NCBI GenBank assembly: GCA_937873695.1
Contig: CALMYL010000028.1
Span: 1-64,000 of the forward strand
DNA length: 64,000 nt
Source of the DNA: an uncultured Ignavibacteria bacterium
GTDB lineage: Bacteria; Bacteroidota; Ignavibacteria; Tepidaquicellales; OLB5
Direction: 5' to 3'
The translations under genes were made by a program, and so were the position numbers. Shown here piece by piece: positions 1 through 8,800 of the stretch (position 1 is the stretch's first letter; every line of letters starts with the position of its first letter). The notes under the pieces are model-generated. The model had not been told where the DNA came from. It was given only the letters and a program-made list of their open reading frames with translations, and did no database searches.

Positions 1-518
1 TGAAAACTTAAATTATCACTCTTAATTTTTTGTCCATTTTTTTGAGGGCATTCCACCTCAACAATTAGAGGGTATAAGTGACAAATTCTATTCATGCAAT
101 ATTCTGCTAATATTTGTGCTAATAGTGTTGGCCCTATAATGATAAAAAAGAAATCAAAAATATTTAAGATTGTTAAATTATTAGTTATAACTATATATGT
201 TTGCAGAGTGCATAAAATGATGGTAGCTAAAACCACGAGTTTAAAATTAAATAACTTATATGATTTAATAAGTTGCTTTATGTCAAAATCTTCATTTTTT
301 AAATTTTTATCTATTTCATGAAAATTCTTAGTTAAATAATCTATTAATACATAGTAATATCTTAATATTGCTTGCGTATCATAAAAGGAGTATTGTTCAC
401 TGAAAAATAATGACGAAATATAATTTTTTACATGAAGAAGTTTTATATTGTCATTTTCACAATCTTTTATTTTCTTAGATAACTCTGACCTCAAAATCCT
501 TACTGATAGGTCTTCCAT
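1..518 (-). CDS. Partial unrecognised membrane protein, cut by the left edge
   Basis: Reading the minus strand from the ATG at 516-518, the frame stays open for 172 codons to the window edge with no stop, so the C-terminus lies outside. The first ~90 residues are polar and rich in Lys, Asp and Asn. Two hydrophobic stretches follow at about residues 93-112 and 117-137, consistent with a two-pass membrane anchor. The DNA is strongly AT-rich, like the next gene and unlike the glycogen gene beyond it. I do not recognise the family and propose no function. The plus-strand frame at 94-321 is a shadow of this gene. Confidence 0.6.
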   Translation of the reverse strand, partial: MEDLSVRILRSELSKKIKDCENDNIKLLHVKNYISSLFFSEQYSFYDTQAILRYYYVLIDYLTKNFHEIDKNLKNEDFDIKQLIKSYKLFNFKLVVLATIILCTLQTYIVITNNLTILNIFDFFFIIIGPTLLAQILAEYCMNRICHLYPLIVEVECPQKNGQKIKSDNLSF

Positions 519-694
519 GTAATTACTTTATATTATGAAAATTTTTAATTATATGCATTTATATCAATAAGAGATATAACTTTAAACAACTTCCAAATTT
601 ACCGCCTATTCCATTACTTATCAATCCATTTCTCTTTGTAGCAAATTTCTTTATCCTTTAAAAATAATAAGTCCATTGCTGGTATAGAATTGAT

Positions 695-702
695 TATATT
701 TG
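695..702 (+). promoter_or_regulatory. Possible -7 promoter element (TAnnTTTG type)
   Basis: TATATTTG matches the -7 element TAnnTTTG known from Bacteroidota promoters and lies 27 nt before the ATG at 730. No convincing -33 element at the usual spacing was found, so this is tentative. The same octamer followed by a similar ATCTATAAA stretch occurs in the 69-bp repeats near 58.6 and 60.6 kb. Confidence 0.3.
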
Positions 703-729
703 TAAATCTATAAAATAAATAATAATTTT

Positions 730-1404
730 ATGTGGGAAGAGATTACAATTTTATTTTTTGCGAATTTTCAATTAGTTTTAGGTTGGTTTCTAGGTTTATT
801 AAGTGCGGTAATAATTGATTGGTTAAGGAATTTCAAAGAGAAAAGGGAAGTTAAGCGGGGAATACTTGCAGAAGTAAAAGATCTCCAATATCGCTTAGTA
901 GGTTTATGTTTCCTGACTACACTTAATTCAAATATAATCACTCAAGAGTGGGCAAAATGGATTCGTCCACTGCACACAAAATTGATGAGTTCAGGTGAAT
1001 TTGAATATGTAGCGAATACCAGTGAAATGGTTGAAAAATTGTCTAAATTGTCTGATGAAGAGTACTTTATCTATTTAACAGGTTTTCAACCAATATACCA
1101 AACTAATAACAAAGGTATTACTCAAAATATTGTGAAATTTAATATGCCCTATACTGAATCTAAATATGGTTCTATTTCGAAATTAGGAGAAAAATTTCAA
1201 TCATCGATTTCCAAGCTTAAACGAGATATTGACGTTCTAAATAATGACGCTGACCAAATTTGGTTTTACCAAACAAAAACATTTGATAAACTTTCAGATA
1301 TGAATCATGAAGTCGTTGTCAAAAATATTGAAGAAATATCAAATAGAATTTCAAGAAATACTGTACCATTGATAAAGTTGACCCAAAATATCTTAAAATT
1401 GTAA
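730..1404 (+). CDS. Unrecognised membrane-anchored protein, 224 aa
   Basis: The protein has one N-terminal hydrophobic segment (about residues 8-30) followed at once by a basic patch (NFKEKREVKR), the positive-inside pattern of a signal anchor. The rest is soluble and rich in Lys, Asn, Ile and Ser. I see no catalytic motif and do not recognise the family. It stands alone on the plus strand between a divergent partial membrane gene and the convergent branching-enzyme gene, in AT-rich DNA that looks acquired. A possible promoter octamer lies at 695-702. The ATG at 730 is the first in frame and gives the membrane anchor, which supports this start. Confidence 0.65.
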   Translation: MWEEITILFFANFQLVLGWFLGLLSAVIIDWLRNFKEKREVKRGILAEVKDLQYRLVGLCFLTTLNSNIITQEWAKWIRPLHTKLMSSGEFEYVANTSEMVEKLSKLSDEEYFIYLTGFQPIYQTNNKGITQNIVKFNMPYTESKYGSISKLGEKFQSSISKLKRDIDVLNNDADQIWFYQTKTFDKLSDMNHEVVVKNIEEISNRISRNTVPLIKLTQNILKL

Positions 1405-1430
1405 ATTGTCATCTGTGTTTCGCTTCTTAA

Positions 1431-3923
1431 TTACCCGCCGCCGCCGGTATCAGAATCAACATAAAGATCTTCGACATTTGCAATGCCCGGCTCTATTTCA
1501 GCATTAACGTCGGGCTGAACCCATTCAAACACATTTACCGCAAGCGGCGGCAGCACAACTTTAATGGAATTATCCCAATTCTTGCTTTTAACCGGCTCTG
1601 ATTCCTTACCGCCCATGTTTCCGATACCTGAGCCGCCGTAAATTTCAGCATCACTATTGAAGATCTCTTTCCAGTAACCCGCCTCCGGCACACCAATTGA
1701 ATAATCATCTCTTACGGTGGGGGTCATATTGAAAGTGAAAAGCAGTATCTGCTTTTTATCCTTTGATATCCTGTAGAACGAAAGCACGCTTGAGAGCGCA
1801 TCAGAAAAATCTATCCACTGGAATCCTTCTGAACCGAAATCTATTTCATGCAATGCGGGTGAGGTTTTATAAATGCGGTTAAGGTCCTGTACGTATAGGT
1901 TTAACTGCCTGTTCAGCTCAACTTTTTCTATCAGATCCAATTCAAGACCGGTTTCGCTGTTCCATTCATTATACTGCGCAATATCAGTTGTCATAAAGTT
2001 CAGCTTTTTGCCGGGGTGTCCAGTCATGAACCCAAGGAACAGCCTCAGGTTCGCGAACTTCTGCCAGTTATCGCCCGGCATTTTTTCAAGCAGTGATTTT
2101 TTGCCGTGTACAACTTCGTCATGTGAAACAGGCAGTACAAAATTTTCGCTGAAAGCGTACCAAAGAGAGAATGTAATTTTCCCCTGGTGAAACTTCCTGT
2201 GAATGGGGTCTTTGCTGAAATAAAGAAGTATATCGTTCATCCAGCCCATGTTCCATTTCATATCAAACCCAAGGCCGCCTTCGGCAACGGAGTGTGATAC
2301 TCCCGGCCAGCTTGTGGATTCTTCAGCTATCATTAACGCATGCGGGTAATATTCATGAACAGTGTTATTAAGGTGCTTAAGGAATTCCACAGCTTCCAGG
2401 TTCTCTCTGCCGCCGTGGATGTTAGGCTCCCACTCGCCATGGTCGCGGGAATAATCCAGATACAGCATCGATGCAACTGCATCTACTCTTAGCCCGTCAA
2501 CGTGATACTTTTCAAACCAGAACAGCGCGCTTGAAATAAGGAAGTTCCATACCTGAGGACGCGAATAATCGAACACGTACGTGTTCCAGTCCTTATGGAA
2601 TCCCTTTTTATAATTTTCATAACCGTATATCTGCCTGCCGTCGTAGAAAGCAAGCGCATGTTCATCAGCGGGGAAGTGTGCGGGAACCCAATCGAGAATT
2701 ACGCCGATACCATTTTGATGGCAGTGATCAACAAAGTACATAAAATCATCGGGAGTGCCAAAACGGCTTGTTGGCGCGTAATAATGTGTAACCTGGTAAC
2801 CCCAGGAAATATCCAGCGGGTGCTCCATTACAGGCATAAGCTCTATGTGAGTATAGCCCATTCGCTTAACGTAATCTATAATATCATGCGCAAGCTGACC
2901 GTAGCTTAAGTAGCCCCATTCATTGGGGAATTCAGTATTATTGTAATTCCTTTTCCATGAACCGAGATGCAGCTCATAAATATTAATAGGGGACTCTTTG
3001 TATGACAAGGGGTAACTACCCCTTGTTCTTGATTTCCTCTCAATCCACTCTGAATCTTTCCATTCATATTTGTTTATATCATGAACAACGCATGCGTTTT
3101 TTGGGCGGTGTTCACTCCTGAAAGCGTAAGGGTCAATTTTTCTTCTTTGCACTCCGTCAACATTGCTAGTAATGCCGAACTTGTATGTATCGCCTTCTTT
3201 CATTTCCGGAATAAATACCGACCATAACCCCGAGTCGTGTACTTTCTGCATTTCATTTATTCCTTCAGTCCAGCCGTTGAATTCGCCTATCACGCTGATT
3301 GAATCAGCATTTGGCGCCCATGTTGTAAATCTTACTCCCTGTTTTCCGTTTTCATATGTCACCTGCGCGCCGAATTTTTCGTATACTTTGTAAAATGTAC
3401 CCTTGCTGAAAAGATGCGCGTCAAAATCAGTTATCACCTTAGAGTTTTCAGGCGGGTTAGCGGTATCTGATGACTCAATGTTTTCATCATCAAGGGTGAT
3501 CCTGGTTTCTGTATCTTTGCTTTCAATGTTATCAACAGAAACAATTTCCTCAATTGCCGCCGGCGTACCCGGTTTGTCAATTACATCAGGAATTTCCCGG
3601 TCATAATTTCTTTCAGCAGGTTTAATTTCTGATTCAATGATCTTGGGAATATCGATCCTTTGAACGGGCTCAATTATAATATTTTTATTGATCAGCACCT
3701 TCGGAATTTCAGGAAGTTCATCCTTTTGGCTGATCATTTCCGGAGTACTTTCAGAGGTATCTTTTTCCTGAATAGTTTTGCCGGTTACAGCTCCGCCTGG
3801 AATTTCTTCCGCAGGTTTGGGATGAAGCCGCTGTTCTATTTCCTTTTTGCGAAGCTCAGCCTGCTGTTCAATTGAAAGCGGCTTCTTGCTTTCCGGGTTT
3901 TCACTGTTATCGATATTGCTCAT
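1431..3923 (-). CDS. glgB: 1,4-alpha-glucan branching enzyme GlgB with long N-terminal extension
   Basis: This GH13 enzyme forms alpha-1,6 branches in glycogen. From about residue 180 it follows the family layout: CBM48-type beta-sandwich (motif IGEFNGW), then the (beta/alpha)8 barrel. Aligned with the E. coli enzyme, the nucleophile is Asp481 (DGLRVDAV), the acid/base Glu534 (MIAEEST) and the third carboxylate Asp602 (SHDEVVHGK), so it should be active. At 830 aa it is about 100 longer than E. coli GlgB. The first ~165 residues are a Pro/Glu/Lys/Ile-rich, probably disordered tail, and the C-terminus ends in four Gly. It follows the beta-propeller lipoprotein gene by 8 bp, suggesting co-transcription. 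No other glycogen genes are in the window. Confidence 0.95.
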   Translation of the reverse strand: MSNIDNSENPESKKPLSIEQQAELRKKEIEQRLHPKPAEEIPGGAVTGKTIQEKDTSESTPEMISQKDELPEIPKVLINKNIIIEPVQRIDIPKIIESEIKPAERNYDREIPDVIDKPGTPAAIEEIVSVDNIESKDTETRITLDDENIESSDTANPPENSKVITDFDAHLFSKGTFYKVYEKFGAQVTYENGKQGVRFTTWAPNADSISVIGEFNGWTEGINEMQKVHDSGLWSVFIPEMKEGDTYKFGITSNVDGVQRRKIDPYAFRSEHRPKNACVVHDINKYEWKDSEWIERKSRTRGSYPLSYKESPINIYELHLGSWKRNYNNTEFPNEWGYLSYGQLAHDIIDYVKRMGYTHIELMPVMEHPLDISWGYQVTHYYAPTSRFGTPDDFMYFVDHCHQNGIGVILDWVPAHFPADEHALAFYDGRQIYGYENYKKGFHKDWNTYVFDYSRPQVWNFLISSALFWFEKYHVDGLRVDAVASMLYLDYSRDHGEWEPNIHGGRENLEAVEFLKHLNNTVHEYYPHALMIAEESTSWPGVSHSVAEGGLGFDMKWNMGWMNDILLYFSKDPIHRKFHQGKITFSLWYAFSENFVLPVSHDEVVHGKKSLLEKMPGDNWQKFANLRLFLGFMTGHPGKKLNFMTTDIAQYNEWNSETGLELDLIEKVELNRQLNLYVQDLNRIYKTSPALHEIDFGSEGFQWIDFSDALSSVLSFYRISKDKKQILLFTFNMTPTVRDDYSIGVPEAGYWKEIFNSDAEIYGGSGIGNMGGKESEPVKSKNWDNSIKVVLPPLAVNVFEWVQPDVNAEIEPGIANVEDLYVDSDTGGGG

Positions 3924-3931
3924 AAAAATAA

Positions 3932-4954
3932 TTACCTGTTATCTAAACTGCTTGTAGGCTGGTAAATGCCAAGGCCGCCTTCGGCGGCGGCCAGGAAAAT
4001 GTATCCGCCGGAATAAAAAATATTAACTGCGGAGCTGTTGGTTTGAATGTAGCCTACCTGGTTTGGCGATGAAGCGTTTGAAACGTTCACATTTTCAATG
4101 CCGTAAGTGTTATCTGCGCAGTACACATTGTTGTTGTTGGCATAAACACCCAGTATCTGTCCCGTGCCCGTAAATTTAGATTTATATACTGGCGCCTGGG
4201 GACTTGTTACATCAAGTATAAGCATGCCGTTGTACGAATCTGCAACATAAGCAAAACCGCCGTTAACAACAACATCACTTGCAACGCCGGTGGTGTTAAA
4301 AACGTTTGTTAAAACAGGAGCGGCGGGATCTGTTACATTGATCACCGCAAGACCATTACTGCCAGCGGCAGCGTAAAGGTAGTTACCTGAAAGGTAAACG
4401 CCGTTTATACCGGATGTACCGATAGAAATTGAAGATACAAAAGTTGGCATATCCGGAAGCTGAGAAATATCGTAAACCTGGATCTGACCTGATTCCATCG
4501 CTATATAGGCAAGTTTGTTCGATTGATCAATGAACGATGTATTTACAAATCCGGTTACAAGTATAGTGCCTATCAAAAAGGGATTTGAAGGGTTATCAAT
4601 ATCAAGTACTACAAAACCGTTATCATAATCACTTATAAAAGCATAAAGATCGCCGTTTATATATGATGCTGTAACATCATTTGCATTTCCGTCAGTATCA
4701 AATGAAGAGACCGAATCAGGCTGATTTATGATAGTAATATCAACTACCTGCATACCGTTGGTTCCATCTGCTATAAGCGCGTAATCTCTGAGGTTTATGG
4801 GCATTACATACACTCCGTTGGTCGAAGCGTTAGTACTGTAAACGCTTACTAAGCTTATGTTAGACTGGTCTACGGGGGTGATAATGCCGCTATCTTTACA
4901 TGACTGAAATGCAGTTATGAAAATCAATAATAATGCGAATAATAATGCTTTCAT
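3932..4954 (-). CDS. LVIVD-repeat beta-propeller lipoprotein
   Basis: The N-terminus is a lipoprotein signal peptide: Lys, a hydrophobic core, then FQSC with Cys19 as the acylation site. The rest is made of ~40-residue repeats such as YVADSYNGMLILDVTSP, which match the LVIVD repeat family, proposed to form beta-propellers at the cell surface. Length 340 aa would allow about six to seven blades. The product should sit lipid-anchored in an outer or inner membrane leaflet. It is the first gene of a likely two-gene unit with glgB. The functional link to a cytoplasmic branching enzyme is unclear and may only reflect shared transcription. Confidence 0.85.
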   Translation of the reverse strand: MKALLFALLLIFITAFQSCKDSGIITPVDQSNISLVSVYSTNASTNGVYVMPINLRDYALIADGTNGMQVVDITIINQPDSVSSFDTDGNANDVTASYINGDLYAFISDYDNGFVVLDIDNPSNPFLIGTILVTGFVNTSFIDQSNKLAYIAMESGQIQVYDISQLPDMPTFVSSISIGTSGINGVYLSGNYLYAAAGSNGLAVINVTDPAAPVLTNVFNTTGVASDVVVNGGFAYVADSYNGMLILDVTSPQAPVYKSKFTGTGQILGVYANNNNVYCADNTYGIENVNVSNASSPNQVGYIQTNSSAVNIFYSGGYIFLAAAEGGLGIYQPTSSLDNR

Positions 4955-5044
4955 AAATTAAATTAATTTTTTATTACCTGTAATTTATGAGAATATTATC
5001 AAATTATTTATGCAAATAATGAGCCTTTTTGTAAATAATTGTAT

Positions 5045-5623
5045 TCAACTAAGCGTAATTTTGATATCATATTTGTTCAGCAAACCTATGACTGATGGTA
5101 CAGAAAATTGCGCCTTTTTTATCCTGTTCAATTCGGGGTCTATCGAATAGTTAAATGCCGTCCTTAAGTCAGCTTTTTCAAGTACTGTTCTGTTGAATAC
5201 TGCACCTTTGAGGTCGCATTTATCAAAAACACTTGCTGTCAGGTCCGCTTCGCTGAGATCAATATCATGCATACGGCAGTTTGCAAAGATCGTTTTCTTA
5301 ATTTTGAGTTTATAAAATGAACTGTCATTCAAAATACAATCTTCAAATCTGAAAGAGAGTCCGAACTCGTTGCAGCTTTCAAAGCGTAAGCCAAGCATTT
5401 TGCAGTCTTTAAATGCCACATCACGGAGCGCCGTATTACTTAATGCAGCAAGACTCAAATCACATCCGCTGAACACACATTCGGCAAATACCGCGTCAGA
5501 TAGATTACACTGTGAGAAATTACAATTGTTAAAATTGCAGCGGTCATATTCAGCAGGCTGAAAGCCTTCAATGGAAAAATCAACTCCTTCAAATGATTTT
5601 TCTTCAATATAGTTCTTTTCCAT
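5045..5623 (-). CDS. Pentapeptide-repeat protein (Qnr/McbG-like fold)
   Basis: Most of the 192 residues follow the A(D/N)LxF five-residue periodicity, e.g. CNFNNCNFSQCNLSDAVF, which folds into a right-handed quadrilateral beta-helix. The length and the non-repetitive C-terminal tail (NYSIDPE...KYDI) resemble the small DNA-mimic class that contains Qnr and McbG, which protect DNA gyrase from quinolones or microcin B17. That role is inference, since many pentapeptide proteins have unknown function. It lies 15 bp after the methyltransferase gene and is the last gene of a four-gene minus-strand operon. Confidence 0.85.
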   Translation of the reverse strand: MEKNYIEEKSFEGVDFSIEGFQPAEYDRCNFNNCNFSQCNLSDAVFAECVFSGCDLSLAALSNTALRDVAFKDCKMLGLRFESCNEFGLSFRFEDCILNDSSFYKLKIKKTIFANCRMHDIDLSEADLTASVFDKCDLKGAVFNRTVLEKADLRTAFNYSIDPELNRIKKAQFSVPSVIGLLNKYDIKITLS

Positions 5624-5638
5624 ATTCGCAGCGATATC

Positions 5639-6439
5639 TTATTTCAGGGCAGTGAACATTATTCTTGAAAGCCTTTTTTCAGATGAAAGGGTATGAACCA
5701 TTTTGAAGAATTTCTGCAGCCCGTTGTAATTTTCTTCATCTTCAATTTTAAGCAGATCGCCTTTCCTTTTTTCGCGGGCATTATACCATTTCTGTGAAAC
5801 AGAGGACATATTTTCGGTAACATCATTTGAGCGGATATCCTTAAACCCCGCAGCCGAAAGCAGCCTTTCATTTTCACCCAATGGTGTGAAAAGAAAATAC
5901 CCAATAGAGCTTCTTACCGCAATTTCTTCATTGGTCAATATTCCTGTAACAACAATAGGGTCAGTGTAAAGCAGTCTTCCTCCGGCTTTAAGCACACGGT
6001 AAAATTCCTTAAATACTCTTTCCCTGTTTTTCAGGTGATTGATGGCATCAATAGTGAATACCGCATCAAAAGAATTATCCTCAAACGGAAGCGGCTTTGA
6101 GGCATCACCATGAAGGAATTTTGTTTGCCCCGTGAGTCCGTTTGCTTCTGCCAACTTAAGGGAATTATCCACTCCATTTTTGTCATATTCCAAACCTGTC
6201 AAATGGCAGCCGGTTTCTTTTACCATGAATACGGCGGGTCCGCCTGAACCAGATGCAATTTCAAGTACTCGTGTATTATTCCCCAGGTGCAGGAGTGAAA
6301 AAAAACTGCGGTATTCATCTGCTGTCAGCCAGCTGTTCTGCCCGATATCTTCACCGAATGTTTCATGCCTGATAGCCTTATAAATATCATCGGCATAATT
6401 TTTATACGTGCCGGGGTAAAGTTTTACTTTTGTTGACAT
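5639..6439 (-). CDS. Class I SAM-dependent methyltransferase
   Basis: The 266-aa protein carries the Rossmann-fold methyltransferase signature: motif I LEIASGSGG near residue 60, an acidic residue ending the next strand (GLEYD), and FDAVFTIDAINHL followed by a LKAGGRL loop. This is the Methyltransf_11/UbiE-like arrangement used for small-molecule substrates. The substrate cannot be told from sequence. The gene is 10 bp from the acetyltransferase upstream and 15 bp from the pentapeptide gene downstream. A modifying pair of methyl- and acetyltransferase beside a Qnr-like protein could suit detoxification, but this is only context. Confidence 0.85.
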   Translation of the reverse strand: MSTKVKLYPGTYKNYADDIYKAIRHETFGEDIGQNSWLTADEYRSFFSLLHLGNNTRVLEIASGSGGPAVFMVKETGCHLTGLEYDKNGVDNSLKLAEANGLTGQTKFLHGDASKPLPFEDNSFDAVFTIDAINHLKNRERVFKEFYRVLKAGGRLLYTDPIVVTGILTNEEIAVRSSIGYFLFTPLGENERLLSAAGFKDIRSNDVTENMSSVSQKWYNAREKRKGDLLKIEDEENYNGLQKFFKMVHTLSSEKRLSRIMFTALK

Positions 6440-6449
6440 TTTGAAATTG

Positions 6450-6914
6450 TTATTTGACTGAAATATTTAATTCCTTAATGAAGCAAACACTGTTTTCTAT
6501 CCCAATATACTGTCCGTAATTTGGAATTATTTTATACCCGTTCTTTTTATACAAGGCTATTGCTTCCGGCTGGCGTTTACCGGTTTCAAGGATGCATTTT
6601 GAGTAACCCAGCTCAAGTGACCATTTTTCAAGTTCGCTTAATATCAAAGAGGCTATGCCTCTTGATCGAAATTGCAGGGGAGTAAACATTCGCTTAATTT
6701 CCATGGTATTATCTGAAAAGTGTTTTATCGCGCCGCACCCTGCGGGGATATCCTCATCAAAGGCAACGATAACATGCTTTATGGCATCAAGCCTGTTGAA
6801 CTGATTGTAAAACACGCGGTCACTGCCATCACGTACTGCCAGATCCGTATCAAGCTGATTTACAAGTTCAAGGAATTGAGTATTTTCTGAATCAGTTCTT
6901 AAAATTATTAACAA
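6450..6914 (-). CDS. GNAT-family N-acetyltransferase
   Basis: The protein is 154 aa, the usual size of a single GNAT domain. The acetyl-CoA pyrophosphate-binding motif is seen as FRSRGIASLILSELE (R/Q-x-x-G-x-A pattern), followed by a LETGKRQPEAIALYKKNGY segment that is standard for motif B. The preceding strand (IKRMFTPLQ) is also typical. Substrate unknown. It is the second gene of the minus-strand operon that starts at 7,272. Confidence 0.9.
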   Translation of the reverse strand: MLIILRTDSENTQFLELVNQLDTDLAVRDGSDRVFYNQFNRLDAIKHVIVAFDEDIPAGCGAIKHFSDNTMEIKRMFTPLQFRSRGIASLILSELEKWSLELGYSKCILETGKRQPEAIALYKKNGYKIIPNYGQYIGIENSVCFIKELNISVK

Positions 6915-6933
6915 ACTTTAATTTTACTTTTAT

Positions 6934-7272
6934 TTATGAATATAAACGGTATAACAATATTGCCAAAGCTATCAATACAATGACTGTATAAATTCTTTTG
7001 TTATACTTCGCAAGCCAGTGCGGAAGGTAAATATCAAAATTCGCCCGGTCGGAATCAGAATATCTTTCAGCAAGCAATGTAACGGGACAAACACTTCTGA
7101 AGATGAGCAAAATAATTACCTCGAGCCCAATAAGTCCAAGGCAAATCCAAACCCAAATATCTATCTTATTGATGATTACAGCGTAAAGAAGGTAGAAAAT
7201 CACAATATTGAAGAAAACCCAAATGACTGTGTGAAGAAGTTTAACTAAGATAAGCTTGGTATTATCTTTCAT
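6934..7272 (-). CDS. Small three-helix membrane protein, 112 aa
   Basis: Three hydrophobic segments are visible (about residues 11-32, 40-60 and 92-111). Between the second and third lies a conserved-looking loop with CPVTLLAERYSDSD and LPHWLAKYNK. The CP(V/L)T loop recalls DUF2784-like small integral membrane proteins, but I cannot confirm membership. It is the first gene of the run leading into the acetyltransferase, methyltransferase and pentapeptide genes, 19 bp before the acetyltransferase. No function is proposed. Confidence 0.7.
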   Translation of the reverse strand: MKDNTKLILVKLLHTVIWVFFNIVIFYLLYAVIINKIDIWVWICLGLIGLEVIILLIFRSVCPVTLLAERYSDSDRANFDIYLPHWLAKYNKRIYTVIVLIALAILLYRLYS

Positions 7273-7354
7273 TGGTAATTTATAAACCTGCCATAAAACC
7301 CAAATATACTAAATGGAGAGATTAATTTGTAAGTAAATTGTTTTGTTCCTTCAA

Positions 7355-8443
7355 CTAAAACAATTCACCCTGCGTTTTATCTAATGGCGGAACGCGGAAA
7401 AGATCTTTGCGTGTATGCTGAATATCTTTATTCAAACCGTACCTGTGGCAGCAGGTTTTGAAGAGATTATGAATATGCTGCGCATATTCGCCTTCGCCGC
7501 GCATGCGTGTGCCAAACTGTGGACTCGACATCTCACCGCGCCGGATATCCTTAATGCGGTTTATTATTTTCGATGCTTTATCGGGATACACACGCATCAG
7601 CCACTCGTAAAACAGCTCCTTAACTGAGTGGGGGAGCCGTACCATTACTTTTCCCGCGGTCTTCGCGCCGCACTCAGCGGCGGCTTTGAGTATTGCGGGA
7701 ATTTCTTCATCATTCAGCCCGGGGATAATCGGCGCGGCGTTTACGCCAACGGGAATTCCGGCTGAAGATAATTTGTAAACTGTATCAAGCCTTTTTGCGG
7801 GAACAGATGTCCTTGGCTCCATTTTCCGTGAAAGCTCACGCTTAAGTGTGGTGATGCTTATCACAACATTAACAAGTCTTAGCTTTGCAAGCTCACTCAG
7901 TATATCTATATCCCTTTGAATGAGCGCGTTCTTTGTTATCACGCCAACGGGATTGCGGAAATCGAGAAATACCTTCAGGCATTCGCGTGTAATTTCAAGC
8001 CTGCGCTCGATGGGCTGATAACAATCGGTGTTACCCGAAAACATAATTGTTTGCGGCACCCATGACTTTTTGCGGAACGCTTCGGCGAGTAACTTAGGCG
8101 CATCGCGCTTGACCATAATTTTGGTTTCAAAATCCAGTCCGGCGGAAAAACCAAGATACTCGTGCGTGGGTCTAGCATAGCAGTAAATACAGCCATGCTC
8201 ACAGCCGCGGTACGGATTTATACTGTAATCAAACCCAAGATCAGGGGAGTCGTTTTTGGCAAGTATTGATTTAGAATTATCATTGTAGAACTTGGTTTTA
8301 ATTCTCACAAGCTCGGGGTCTGAATCAAAATATTCATCAAACGTGCTCAGGTCGTAATCAATATCCAGCTGCTCAAAGCGGTTCTTTGTGTTAACACCAG
8401 AGCCACGCGATTTAAGATCGATATGTTTCTGTGATTCATTCAT
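7355..8443 (-). CDS. PA0069-type radical SAM protein (SplB-like)
   Basis: The radical SAM cluster motif CxxxCxxC is seen as CEHGCIYCYARP, preceded by SINPYRG, the signature of the PA0069/SplB-related family. LGFSAGLDFETKIMVK and RDIRRGEMSSPQFG are further family blocks. It should bind a 4Fe-4S cluster and cleave S-adenosylmethionine. The substrate is not established, and the spore photoproduct lyase resemblance is at superfamily level. An upstream ATG at 8,479 gives a 12-residue longer form. I prefer the ATG at 8,443 because the family usually begins just before the SRGSGVNTKNRFE stretch. It is a single-gene unit. Confidence 0.88.
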   Translation of the reverse strand: MNESQKHIDLKSRGSGVNTKNRFEQLDIDYDLSTFDEYFDSDPELVRIKTKFYNDNSKSILAKNDSPDLGFDYSINPYRGCEHGCIYCYARPTHEYLGFSAGLDFETKIMVKRDAPKLLAEAFRKKSWVPQTIMFSGNTDCYQPIERRLEITRECLKVFLDFRNPVGVITKNALIQRDIDILSELAKLRLVNVVISITTLKRELSRKMEPRTSVPAKRLDTVYKLSSAGIPVGVNAAPIIPGLNDEEIPAILKAAAECGAKTAGKVMVRLPHSVKELFYEWLMRVYPDKASKIINRIKDIRRGEMSSPQFGTRMRGEGEYAQHIHNLFKTCCHRYGLNKDIQHTRKDLFRVPPLDKTQGELF

Positions 8444-8589
8444 GTTGCTGAATTTAATATGCGTTTTGCTTTTAAACAAATCATTGGATGATACTTTTTC
8501 GTAAAGGTTGTAAAATCATAAAGAATAAATAGTGTTAACAATACAAAAAAAGGGATTGAATGAAATTATTAGAAATTGCATATTTGTGG

Positions 8590-8662
8590 GCATCCTTAGC
8601 TCAGTTGGTAGAGCAAATGACTCTTAATCATTAGGCCTGGGGTTCGAGTCCCCAAGGATGCA
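8590..8662 (+). tRNA. tRNA-Lys (anticodon CTT)
   Basis: A complete cloverleaf can be drawn. The acceptor arms are GCATCCT and AGGATGC with discriminator A. The anticodon stem AATGA/TCATT holds loop CTCTTAA, giving anticodon CTT for Lys codon AAG. The T arm is TGGGG-TTCGAGT-CCCCA. The 3' CCA is not encoded. A strong intrinsic terminator follows at 8,742. Confidence 0.97.
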
Positions 8663-8741
8663 CTAAGATTTCACCAAAATCCATCATTTCTTTAAATAAT
8701 TAGCAGATTATTAAAAAGATAATACCAATCAAAAGCCTTTT

Positions 8742-8774
8742 AACAGCGGGAAGCGTTCTTCTCGCTGTTTTTTT
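8742..8774 (+). terminator. Rho-independent terminator after tRNA-Lys
   Basis: A 12-bp stem (AACAGCGGGAAG paired with CTTCTCGCTGTT, one G-T pair) closes a CGTT loop and runs into seven T residues. It lies 80 bp after the tRNA and 27 bp before marC, so it ends the tRNA transcript. Confidence 0.9.
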
Positions 8775-8800
8775 ATAAATTTTCAATATTACGTATAAAA

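Noticed and set aside
94-321. 75-aa plus-strand frame at the left edge
   Set aside because: It is antisense to a longer minus-strand frame that is open to the window edge and has a clear membrane-protein pattern.
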